The notes under the pieces: generated by a model
Database searches by the model: none
Seen by the model: only the letters and a program-made list of their open reading frames with translations
Told to the model about the DNA's origin: nothing
Source: Aliiglaciecola lipolytica
Lineage (GTDB): Bacteria; Pseudomonadota; Gammaproteobacteria; Enterobacterales; Alteromonadaceae
Direction: 5' to 3'
Assembly: GCF_018860635.1 (NCBI RefSeq)
Contig: NZ_JAHKPT010000036.1
Location: 110,038 to 174,037, forward strand
DNA: 64,000 nt
Part shown: in pieces, positions 54,806 to 62,109 of the stretch
Numbering within the stretch: the stretch's first letter is position 1
How the letters are laid out: each line of letters starts with the position of its first letter
Program-made: the position numbers and the translations under genes

Positions 54806-56209
54806 TCAATACGCATTCTTGTCAGTAAAACTGCGAAACACGGTAAAAATAACAATCTTAAAATCCATCCATAGTGACCAGTTTCGAATGTATTCGAGAT
54901 CGTATTCGATGCGCATTTTCATTTTATCTACTGTATCGGTTTCCCCGCGCCAGCCGTTTACTTGAGCCCAGCCGGTTATGCCAGGTTTAACTTTGTGGCG
55001 CAGCATGTAATAATCCACTAACTTTCTGTATTCTTCGTTGTGTTTTACTGCGTGTGGGCGGGGGCCAATTACTGACATGTCGCCTTTTAACACGTTAATA
55101 AATTGCGGTAATTCGTCGAGTGAGGTTCGGCGTAAAAAGGAACCGACTTTAGTAATGCGGCTATCGCCCTTTTTCGCTTGTACAACGTTGTCGGAATTTT
55201 CCGTTACCGTCATAGAGCGGAACTTCCAGACTTTGATTTTTTTACCATTTAGGCCATAGCGGTCTTGTTTAAAGATAACCGGGCCTTTCGATGTTAGTTT
55301 CACTGCTGCAGCTATGGCTAACATAGGAATAGAAATAAGGCTTAGGATAGAGAGTGACAATAAAATATCTTCTAGGCGTTTCACTATGGCTACACCGCCT
55401 TGCATGGGATTGTCGTACACACTTATGGTTTGTACGCCGCCCACGTGAGACATTTCACCGTGCATTAAGCAATACATGAATAAATCAGGGACAACGTGTA
55501 CGTTGGCTGTGGTATCCCCTAATTGATAGAGCATTTCTTGAATGCGATGCTGAGCTTTAATGGGCAAGGCAATGTAAATGACGTCGTATAGCCCTCGCTT
55601 GGCGCAATCGATGCCCTTTTCTACGTTACCGTGGAGTAAATAGTGGTATTCGTCGTCTAAGCGATCAGGGCCACGATCATCAAATACCGCCGTTAATCGA
55701 TAACCCGTTTCAGGATTTTTCATGACTTCGTTTGCTAAACGGATGCCTTTTTCAGATAAACCAAAAATAGCGATACTGCGGGTGTTATAACCCTTGCGGC
55801 GCATGTTGTGCAGGAAAAGTTGAAACATGATCCGCCAGCCAACTAGCGCCATAAAGGCCATAGTAAACCAGATTGCCAGGGCAAAACGTGAATAGTCTTC
55901 AGCGATTTTAAAGAAAAACAAATAGGCAAGTATTAACATGCAGGCACATGACCAACATAGGAAGGTATAAAACACGATTTGTTTAAAGAAACCGGCGCGC
56001 CAAGAACGGTACAACGCAAACGATTCGGCCACCAATGCAAAACTCACTGAGCCGATAAGAGACAAGGTAAAATAATCTTTTGTATAATCTAAGCCGTAAA
56101 CCAATACCGAACAAAAGAGTGCGAGTTGAATTACCACAACATCAACAAGTCGATAAGCAGCCGCAAACTTGTTGGTATTGTTTTTAACCATACCTCTTTG
56201 CATATTCAT
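54806..56209 (-). CDS. Undecaprenyl-phosphate hexose-1-phosphate transferase (WcaJ-type)
   Basis: 467 residues. Four or five N-terminal helices (residues about 15-130), a Rossmann-like middle domain (TRSIAIFGLSEKGIRLANEV), one more helix (LLSLSILSLISIPMLAIAAAVKLTSKGPVIFKQDRYG), and the catalytic bacterial sugar transferase domain: VWKFRSMTV, RRTSLDELPQFINVLKGDMSVIGPRPHAVKHNEEY and HKVKPGITGWAQVNGWRGETDT. It starts repeat-unit synthesis by transferring hexose-1-phosphate, usually glucose or galactose, to undecaprenyl phosphate. Confidence 0.94.
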   Translation of the reverse strand: MNMQRGMVKNNTNKFAAAYRLVDVVVIQLALFCSVLVYGLDYTKDYFTLSLIGSVSFALVAESFALYRSWRAGFFKQIVFYTFLCWSCACMLILAYLFFFKIAEDYSRFALAIWFTMAFMALVGWRIMFQLFLHNMRRKGYNTRSIAIFGLSEKGIRLANEVMKNPETGYRLTAVFDDRGPDRLDDEYHYLLHGNVEKGIDCAKRGLYDVIYIALPIKAQHRIQEMLYQLGDTTANVHVVPDLFMYCLMHGEMSHVGGVQTISVYDNPMQGGVAIVKRLEDILLSLSILSLISIPMLAIAAAVKLTSKGPVIFKQDRYGLNGKKIKVWKFRSMTVTENSDNVVQAKKGDSRITKVGSFLRRTSLDELPQFINVLKGDMSVIGPRPHAVKHNEEYRKLVDYYMLRHKVKPGITGWAQVNGWRGETDTVDKMKMRIEYDLEYIRNWSLWMDFKIVIFTVFRSFTDKNAY

Positions 56210-56249
56210 TTATCTAGTTCCTTTGCTTTTGTGAATCGGGATGAAAGCG

Positions 56250-57293
56250 TTATTTATCCAAATCTTCAAAAATAGTCTTACGTACGAAATCCAAATTTTC
56301 CTTACCACTAGAGTAAGTGATTTTTTTTACTTGTGTTTTTTGAACCAAAATGGACAGTTGGCGTATCCTGTCACTTTCTAATTCCAATGCAGAGTAGGCA
56401 TTACCCAAAATGCTATTTTGTAAAAGCAAGATTAGTGCCTGACTAGAATTGATATTTTCAATTTCACAGTGCAGGGTATTATCAGGCTTATCTGTTACAG
56501 TTCTATTAAGAATATAGATGACTGATAGTTCAGAAGAAGTTTTATTTTCTTCGGATAAATCAGGCATTTCAAATACGCGTTTGTTAAAACGGTCATGCAC
56601 TTTTTTAAGCTTAGCTACGTCACCACCAAGGGCATTTTCCACTGAATCGGGCCACATGCGGGCAATGGGCCAGCTGGGGTAAACTTTTGGTGCGTTACTT
56701 TCTGTTGCATGCGCACCAATTTGATGCAGCGCAATCATATCATCAGTTAACCACTCACATCCAGCTTGTTGTAGCTTGGCACTCAAAGTTGACTTGCCCG
56801 TACCGCTATTTGCTACCAATGCGAAGGTTTTTTCACCACGCTTCAACCCATTTGCGTGTATGCAAGGTACATGCTGAGTTTCTAACCACAGGGCCAGGGC
56901 CAATGTCTGAAAGTAGTGGGAAGACGATGTGCCTTCATCCCAATCAATGGTTATTTTGTTTTTCTGAATTAAAAACCGACCTTTACCTTCACAATTAACA
57001 CTCAGCACGTAGCTTTTTGGTGAAGGGAGGTAGGTTTGTGACTCATCTAACGAATTGGTTTTGGTTTCAGTAATATGGATATTGGGATAAGGAAAGAGAT
57101 TTAATTCGGTTAAGTATCTCTGTCCTTGATCTTTTAATGTCCATATGGGGAGCTGGTTCGCGTCGAGACTAATTGTTTCAAACGCAAGTTCAACGGCCAA
57201 TTCAGAGATTTTAGTTTTATCACCACTGCAAGTAGCATCAGGCAAAAAACATTCAACGCCATGAAGCGGCGTTGAATAATACTTATCTTGCAT
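56250..57293 (-). CDS. HPr-kinase-related protein, candidate lasso-peptide kinase
   Basis: 347 residues. The N-terminal part (1-150) has no close family. The C-terminal part is an HprK-like P-loop kinase: FALVANSGTGKSTLSAKL (Walker A, residues ~158-173) and GCEWLTDDMIAL with Asp184/Asp185, the HprK catalytic-acid position. KVYPSWPIARMWPDSVENALG is typical of the lasso/exopolysaccharide-linked HprK-related group. It lacks the Hpr-binding N-domain of true HprK. In paeninodin-type clusters such a kinase phosphorylates the C-terminal Ser of the precursor; here the core ends in Thr-Gly. It is encoded 66 bp downstream of the precursor on the same strand. Alternatively it belongs to the HprK-related kinase A systems found with exopolysaccharide genes. 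Confidence 0.78.
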   Translation of the reverse strand: MQDKYYSTPLHGVECFLPDATCSGDKTKISELAVELAFETISLDANQLPIWTLKDQGQRYLTELNLFPYPNIHITETKTNSLDESQTYLPSPKSYVLSVNCEGKGRFLIQKNKITIDWDEGTSSSHYFQTLALALWLETQHVPCIHANGLKRGEKTFALVANSGTGKSTLSAKLQQAGCEWLTDDMIALHQIGAHATESNAPKVYPSWPIARMWPDSVENALGGDVAKLKKVHDRFNKRVFEMPDLSEENKTSSELSVIYILNRTVTDKPDNTLHCEIENINSSQALILLLQNSILGNAYSALELESDRIRQLSILVQKTQVKKITYSSGKENLDFVRKTIFEDLDK

Positions 57294-57359
57294 TGGTAAC
57301 TAATGCCTCTGTTCAATCCATGGTTTGAATCTAAGGTAGAAGCTTTAGCAGACTAACGA

Positions 57360-57521
57360 TTAACCTGTAAAAGGATTACGTTTTGTGTGTCCGCCTTGCT
57401 CATCAGGAATACTTCCCGCGTAACCTTGAGTTAATTCTGCAAGATTACCAGGGTTAGTTAATTCTGGCTTGGTGTAGGGCTTTTTGCCACTAACGGAATC
57501 GTTCACATTTACTTTGTTCAT
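57360..57521 (-). CDS. Lasso-peptide precursor
   Basis: 53 residues from ATG 57521, with AGGGAGAC 5 bp upstream of the start region. It is too short to be noticed by length alone. The leader contains the lasso recognition signature YxxPxLx3Gx5Tx exactly: Tyr16, Pro19, Leu21, Gly25 and Thr31 (PYTKPELTNPGNLAELTQ). Thr31 is the penultimate leader residue that B2 proteases require, so the cut falls after Gln32. The 21-residue core starts GYAGSIPDEQ and ends KRNPFTG. Gly1 can form the macrolactam with Asp8 or Glu9, giving an 8- or 9-membered ring. There is no Cys, so it would be class II. By hand the macrocyclic core is about 2170 Da. Nothing else in the window resembles it. Confidence 0.88.
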   Translation of the reverse strand: MNKVNVNDSVSGKKPYTKPELTNPGNLAELTQGYAGSIPDEQGGHTKRNPFTG

Positions 57522-57551
57522 GACGTGTCTCCCTAATTATACAATCTTAAA

Positions 57552-58223
57552 CTATTTTCTTGCACGTAAGCGTGCTGCACCAAACAATAAACCGCTTAGG
57601 ATCATTGCAGTAGTAGCTGGCTCTGGTACTTTTACGGTATCGGTATCAGTTACGAAAACTAAGTCATCACCAATGGCAAGCGATGAAGAACCGAACAATA
57701 CGTCTAGCGTGAAGAACAAGTCACCGTAATCGGCACTAACTTGATCACTGTAGGCTACTGAATCAACGACTGTTGCTGATGCAAAAGAAACACCAATACT
57801 TGAATAGGGAGTGTTTTCGCTACCAGAGTCGATATCGAACGCAACATCACCTGCGAAACCATCAATACTGAAACCAACGATGTCGCTAGCAGAGTCAATA
57901 TTAGTCAGTGTCCAAGCACCAAACACGCCACCTGCTGGTGAAACGTTACCGCTGCTGAAACCTTGTTGAGTTAAAGACCAGGTTGATGTAACTACACCAC
58001 CAGAAAAGCCTTCTGCGTCTGCAATAGGGTCGCCAGTGCCAAGAACTACGTCTGGGAATGCGGACCATATACCTGATTCTGAAGTGCCATCACCGAATAA
58101 TGCTGTCACTTCAATTCCAGCCATATCAGCGCCAGTGATGTTTGCCTCGTCAACAATAATGGCAGACTGAGCGCTTAAGCTCATTCCCACTAGTGACAAA
58201 CCTGCAATTATTTTCTTAATCAT
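57552..58223 (-). CDS. PEP-CTERM protein directly upstream of the lasso precursor
   Basis: 223 residues from ATG 58223, preceded by AAGGAGCATCAC, so the longer open frame to 58274 is not used. The signal peptide is MIKKIIAGLSLVGMSLSAQS; the body is Ser/Asp/Gly-rich and acidic, and the C-terminus has VPEPATTAMILSGLLFGAARLRAR. It is separated by 30 bp from the precursor gene on the same strand, so the two are probably co-transcribed. The function of the body is unknown. As an exosortase substrate it would be placed on the outer surface or in the matrix. Its role with the lasso peptide is open: matrix scaffold, cofactor for secretion, or chance neighbour. Confidence 0.88.
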   Translation of the reverse strand: MIKKIIAGLSLVGMSLSAQSAIIVDEANITGADMAGIEVTALFGDGTSESGIWSAFPDVVLGTGDPIADAEGFSGGVVTSTWSLTQQGFSSGNVSPAGGVFGAWTLTNIDSASDIVGFSIDGFAGDVAFDIDSGSENTPYSSIGVSFASATVVDSVAYSDQVSADYGDLFFTLDVLFGSSSLAIGDDLVFVTDTDTVKVPEPATTAMILSGLLFGAARLRARK

Positions 58224-58346
58224 GTGATGCTCCTTATTTAGTTCTACGAACTTAAAATTCTCTTGAATATGCACTTAATGCTATTACTACTGCAGAAATA
58301 ACTGCAAAAGCCATTCCAGATATATTTTTTCTTTAAAAATCATGCA

Positions 58347-58379
58347 GTTAACAAAATTGAATGTTAATGGCTTGTTAAC
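58347..58379. promoter_or_regulatory. Inverted repeat in the divergent control region of the lasso cluster
   Basis: GTTAACAA (58347-58354) and TTGTTAAC (58372-58379) are exact complements 17 bp apart (25-bp centre spacing) in the gap between the PEP-CTERM-precursor operon and the cyclase gene. This suits a dimeric regulator bound on one DNA face. A weak sigma70-like promoter for the cyclase follows: TTGTTA (58449) and CATATA (58473), 18 bp apart. The regulator is not in the window. Confidence 0.4.
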
Positions 58380-58529
58380 TCTAAAATGATCTGTAAAAAT
58401 TCCTGACAGAAAAAACCTAATGTAAACAAAAGGTTATATTGTCATTTGTTGTTACAGTAGAGTGACATTTGGCATATAGTACCCTTAATTTACCGGTGTT
58501 CGAAAGCTTTATTTAGGTCTAAATATTAT

Positions 58530-60383
58530 ATGAATACATTGTTTGCTCTATTTGGTTCTAAAGCGCCTCGTTATTTTGAGGCGATTCAGGGCTACTATGA
58601 AAATTCAAATAAACAAGTAATATCAGACAGTTACAGCTCGATCGGTGGTGCAGATTCTAGTGTTTTCTTGGGTAAGGTGGCCGATGCCGATGGGGTGTTA
58701 AAAACCGATACACCCGTCCCCCTGAAGATTGTGAGTGCAGGGCGATTTTGTTTAAAAAATGCACCTTTGGTGTGCGATGGTGCACTAAAAGATCGCGATC
58801 TTTGGGATTTGATCGATAGCGATTATTCGAAAACCATTGAGCAGCTAGACGGTGATTTTACCCTCATTTCCTGGCATCCACATGCTGCTGAATTACGATT
58901 TTGTAGCGCTGCGTTTAATCCCCGTACCCTATTTTATGGGTGGTTAGAGGGTTGTTTTCTGGTGACCACTGATTTGCAGATGATTACGACCCTGCTCACC
59001 CCGAAAGTGGATAACATTTCGATTCTGCAGTGGCTGGCGGGACGGCCGGATCCGAATCGATCTATGTTCAGCAACATTGATCAGCTACCCTTCGCTCACA
59101 GCGCCTGTTTATCTGCCGAAAATCAATTAACTGTGAGGCGATTTTGGGATATCCAACCCAACCACTCACTAAAGTTTGCCAATGAAGTGGAGTATGAGCA
59201 GGCTTTTTACGATGTGCTAAAACAAAGTGTCGCAGGGGCGTTGCCACTGAGTTCACAGGGTAAGCGGCCTGAACCTATTTTCAGCCAGATGAGCGGTGGT
59301 ATGGATTCAACTTCTATCACCTCTATTTTACATTCATTGAGTGAGCATGGTGGTAAAGACGCAGATCCCCTTGGGTTTGAATTACATTCCATTTCTCATA
59401 CTTATCGGAATACCCAGAGTTGTGACGAGATAGAAAAGATTGATGCAATGCGGGACTTTTTGAAGCTTCAACATAGTCATTTTGTTGAGCTAGACCAATT
59501 TACCAATCTTTCGTTTGCCCAGCTGTACCCTACTCAGTTACAGAACCCTGGCGTGGTGGCTTCACCTAAGTACCAACAGGAAGCTGAAATGATTCAGCGG
59601 TTAGGGGGGCACGACTTGTTTACCGGCAATGGCGGAGACGAAATGTGCTGGGGTCACAGCTTTGCTTATCGGGACAGATTAGCCAGTGGTGATCTTGGAG
59701 TCATTAAAGAGGTGTTTAATTCTGCTCAACAGTTGGGTATGTCACCCATGAGGATCATGCTGCAAGTACTGGTTAAGCCATTATTGCCTCAGTCACTGTT
59801 ATCCTTGTTAGGCAAGCAGCCAGTAGATGCCGACCACTTTCCCCAGTGGTTAGGGCCTCAACAACAGGCCATGTTGAAGTCGGTTGAGAAGCACAATCCC
59901 TTTGCCCAAAGTAAGCAATGGGCAAAACGAGCTCGCTATGAGGGCTTATTTACTACCTCCACTTTTAATAGCATGCGTTCCTATCAGCATGTTTGCGATC
60001 CTTTAGGGATCGCAGTACATCATCCGTTTTTCAACAAGCAGCTAGCGGAGTTTAGTTTTGCGGTGCCGCAAAAATTGCACATCCAGGGGCGATATCCAAA
60101 ATATTTGTTGCGTAAAGCCATGGATAGCCATTTGCCAGAAAGCGTGTGTTGGGACCAGAACAAAACCGTATTTGATCAGCATTTTGCGAATTTGGTGCGT
60201 GCAAATAAAACCGAGCTTCGTGAGTTGTTATCCCATCCAGGTTTACAAGATTTAGGGTTGGTTGATAATGACATTTTGTTAGCCAGTTTCGATAAGGTAG
60301 TAGCCTCACCAAAGGGTTCGTTAAACGTCGATTTATTGTACGCAATTTTAACCCAATCCTGGTACCAAACCCACATGTTGTAG
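58530..60383 (+). CDS. Lasso-peptide cyclase, asparagine-synthetase-like (C protein)
   Basis: 617 residues. The N-terminal glutaminase-like domain lacks the Cys2 nucleophile of asparagine synthetase B (starts MNTLFALFG). The ATP-pyrophosphatase domain has SGGMDSTSITSIL (PP-loop, residues 255-267) and TGNGGDEMCWGHSFAYRD, the GxGGD-E motif typical of lasso C proteins. Later LRKAMDSHLPESVCWDQNK is the conserved C-terminal element. It adenylates the Asp/Glu side chain of the core and joins it to the core N-terminus. The stop codon TAG at 60381-60383 lies in the GTAG foot of a REP element, so the last residues (QTHML) may not be ancestral. It is encoded opposite to A and D. Confidence 0.88.
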   Translation: MNTLFALFGSKAPRYFEAIQGYYENSNKQVISDSYSSIGGADSSVFLGKVADADGVLKTDTPVPLKIVSAGRFCLKNAPLVCDGALKDRDLWDLIDSDYSKTIEQLDGDFTLISWHPHAAELRFCSAAFNPRTLFYGWLEGCFLVTTDLQMITTLLTPKVDNISILQWLAGRPDPNRSMFSNIDQLPFAHSACLSAENQLTVRRFWDIQPNHSLKFANEVEYEQAFYDVLKQSVAGALPLSSQGKRPEPIFSQMSGGMDSTSITSILHSLSEHGGKDADPLGFELHSISHTYRNTQSCDEIEKIDAMRDFLKLQHSHFVELDQFTNLSFAQLYPTQLQNPGVVASPKYQQEAEMIQRLGGHDLFTGNGGDEMCWGHSFAYRDRLASGDLGVIKEVFNSAQQLGMSPMRIMLQVLVKPLLPQSLLSLLGKQPVDADHFPQWLGPQQQAMLKSVEKHNPFAQSKQWAKRARYEGLFTTSTFNSMRSYQHVCDPLGIAVHHPFFNKQLAEFSFAVPQKLHIQGRYPKYLLRKAMDSHLPESVCWDQNKTVFDQHFANLVRANKTELRELLSHPGLQDLGLVDNDILLASFDKVVASPKGSLNVDLLYAILTQSWYQTHML

Positions 60384-60445
60384 CATGGCCTTTAGGCCAT
60401 GGATGCTAGGCCATGGGCTCTCTCGGGGCTAAAGCCACCGACTAC
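60380..60445. repeat. REP/BIME unit 6 between the lasso cyclase and the RAYT gene
   Basis: Y element GTAGCATGGCCTTTAGGCCA (60380 on) and an inverted z element (CTCTCGGGGCTAAAGCCACC to CTAC, to 60445) form one unit of 66 bp. Its two GTAG feet supply the stop codons of the two convergent genes: the cyclase on the plus strand and the RAYT on the minus strand. Confidence 0.9.
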
Positions 60446-60888
60446 AGGTATATTGAATCCCAATGGGGATATTGTTTTAGGCTTTTGACTATCCCTGCCC
60501 TTAATAGATTGGCAACGATATATCGTGCTGCATCGATTACATTTTCCTCATTACGTATGGCGTGGTCGTGAAATCCGGCTTGCCAAATTCCGCCTTTTCG
60601 ATTTAACCGTTTGCAAATTTGGTGTGACGTGGTGCCCTTGATGTAACCGATAACATCACTGAGATTTGAATCGCCTTCTAAGGAAATTAAAAAATGAAAA
60701 TGGTCCGGCATAATTACCCAACTAACGAAGATTAAATGTCCTCGTTGTTGTGCTTTCATCATGTGATTTACGACAATTCTGGCAAGATTAAAATTGGTGA
60801 ACAGCGGCTCGCGATTTTTTGTACAAGCCGTTATTAAATAAACCTGTCCGGTAATGGAGCGGCGTCCCTTTGTTAAGGTTGTGGCCAT
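60442..60888 (-). CDS. REP-associated tyrosine transposase (RAYT, Y1 family)
   Basis: 148 residues. GQVYLITACTKNREPLF starts the Y1 transposase fold, MPDHFHFLISL carries the HUH-type pair His63 and His65, WQAGFHDHAIRNEENVIDAARYIVANLLRAGIV holds the conserved FHDH block and the catalytic Tyr123. This is the IS200/IS605-like single-strand transposase that RAYT proteins derive from; they act on REP hairpins with GTAG feet. The gene is flanked on both sides by the two REP types found through the window. Its stop codon TAG is a REP foot. It sits between the lasso cyclase and B2 genes. Confidence 0.93.
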   Translation of the reverse strand: MATTLTKGRRSITGQVYLITACTKNREPLFTNFNLARIVVNHMMKAQQRGHLIFVSWVIMPDHFHFLISLEGDSNLSDVIGYIKGTTSHQICKRLNRKGGIWQAGFHDHAIRNEENVIDAARYIVANLLRAGIVKSLKQYPHWDSIYL

Positions 60889-60962
60889 TGTTCAATCCTT
60901 GGAATGGCAAATTTTAAGTTTAGGTCGATTCAGTATGAGATGAGGTACAGAAATTCAAAATC

Positions 60963-61226
60963 CGTAGCATGGGCTTTAGGCCATGGAATCTTGTATGCTC
61001 CCGCGGGGTTAAAACACCCGCCTACAAAAAAACCGTAGCATGGTCTTCAGGCCATAGAATCTTGCACGTTCGCGCGGGGCTAAAGCAACCGCCTACAATA
61101 AAAGCCATGTAGCATGGCCTTTAGGCCATGGAATCTCGTATGTTCGCGCGGGGTTAAAACACCCGCCTACAAAAAAACCGTAGCATGGTCTTTAGGCCAT
61201 GGAATGTAATATGTTTGCCCAGGCGG
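60963..61226. repeat. REP/BIME array 7 upstream of the RAYT gene
   Basis: Y-type feet (GTAG) lie at 60964, 61034, 61109 and 61190, each followed by CATGG and a stem, with inverted z-type elements between them (GCGGGGTTAAAACACCCGCC to CTAC). The last unit ends in a decayed z copy (CCCAGGCGGTTTACA) that touches the stop of the B2 gene. The RAYT array arms are in the same orientation as the RAYT-flanking unit on the other side. Confidence 0.9.
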
Positions 61227-61227
61227 T

Positions 61228-61716
61228 TTACATTGAGGAAATGCTTGTTTGGAAAAATTGGCTTTTATTGGTTATTTCTGTGTAGGTACTTACCACTTCT
61301 TTGCTGTCGTTAATGATAAATCCGTTGATGGTTAACCAAGAATGGGCTTGTAATGTTTTGCCTGTACTTTGTTCTATTGTTGGGCTTTGTGATGAAATTA
61401 GGGTGGTGAATCTGACGCCAATGTGTAATCTCGACGGCATGTTTTTGCTCAATAACAGTTCTTGCAGCGCTAGGCAGCGACGTAAACAATTCATTGATCG
61501 GTAATGATGTCGCGTGACTTTGGCAAACAGGATTGATTGCTGAAGATATTTTTGCTGTGGATAGGCGTCAAACTGGTTGCTTGGACTGCTAACTGACAAA
61601 CTTGAATCGAGATGCTTTTTCCATTTTTTGTAGGGCTGTTTGGATATTCGCCAATCCCATTTCGCCAATAACCAATAGGCGTGCACGATGGTAGGTAAAG
61701 AGGTGATCAACTGCAT
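61228..61716 (-). CDS. Lasso-peptide leader protease (B2, transglutaminase-like)
   Basis: 162 residues. The Transglut_core3-type B2 pattern is clear: NCLRRCLALQELLLSKNMPSRLHIGVRF with the catalytic Cys (first of the pair), LQAHSWLTINGF with the catalytic His, and NDSKEVVSTYTEI with the Asp. It removes the leader from the precursor after Gln32, using the separate RRE protein to recognise it. It is encoded 50 bp downstream of B1. Its stop codon (TAA, 61228-61230) lies at a degenerate REP foot (GTAA for GTAG). Confidence 0.88.
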   Translation of the reverse strand: MQLITSLPTIVHAYWLLAKWDWRISKQPYKKWKKHLDSSLSVSSPSNQFDAYPQQKYLQQSILFAKVTRHHYRSMNCLRRCLALQELLLSKNMPSRLHIGVRFTTLISSQSPTIEQSTGKTLQAHSWLTINGFIINDSKEVVSTYTEITNKSQFFQTSISSM

Positions 61717-61766
61717 ACGTTTGTTTTCCCTAAATCAACTATTGTCCTACCCATGGAGCTTGCGCC

Positions 61767-62042
61767 CTAAGCTTCTTCTAACAGTCCTTTGTCGCTCATT
61801 GTGTCAATAAGCTCTGATAGATCAGCTTGAATATTGTCGACTGTGGCGTCGTAGTTTTGCTCGATGAGGGCCACCACCTGGGCTACAGACTGCCCCGTAT
61901 TCAAGGCTTCAATCATTTCCGTACCTATGGGATCGAGGGTGTAATACTGGCCGCTGATAGAGTCTAAAATGACCGTCTCATCCACCACTTTTTGAAACAA
62001 CGCTTTGTCTGAAAGTTTATATTTAGTGTCGCTATTCAGCAT
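61767..62042 (-). CDS. Lasso-peptide recognition protein (B1, PqqD-like RRE)
   Basis: 91 residues. The RRE/PqqD fold: KYKLSDKALFQKVVDETVILDSISGQYYTLDPIGTEMIEAL (beta strands and the first helix) followed by helices to DTMSDKGLLEEA. It binds the leader of the precursor, probably through the Tyr16/Pro19 region, and presents it to B2. B1 and B2 are separate genes here, as in actinobacterial and firmicute clusters; many proteobacterial clusters have a single fused B. Confidence 0.88.
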   Translation of the reverse strand: MLNSDTKYKLSDKALFQKVVDETVILDSISGQYYTLDPIGTEMIEALNTGQSVAQVVALIEQNYDATVDNIQADLSELIDTMSDKGLLEEA

Positions 62043-62109
62043 ATTACGTCCTACTCATTGGTTTTTTATTCATCTAGGTAAATTTACTGTCTCAATTCTA
62101 GAGCTTGTT

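Noticed and set aside
58274..58529. A second lasso precursor in the divergent control region
   Set aside because: No frame with a YxxPxL leader or ribosome binding site was found. Only an inverted repeat and promoter-like sequence are seen.
58530..60383. A housekeeping asparagine synthetase B
   Set aside because: The N-terminal Cys2 nucleophile is missing, and lasso B1, B2, D and A genes surround it. The GNGGDE motif and length fit a lasso cyclase.
61767..62042. A PqqD of PQQ synthesis or the PqqD chaperone of the HprK-related kinase A system
   Set aside because: No pqq genes are present. A B2 protease follows directly and a lasso precursor is present. The HprK-related alternative cannot be fully excluded, because that system also pairs a kinase with a PqqD-like protein.
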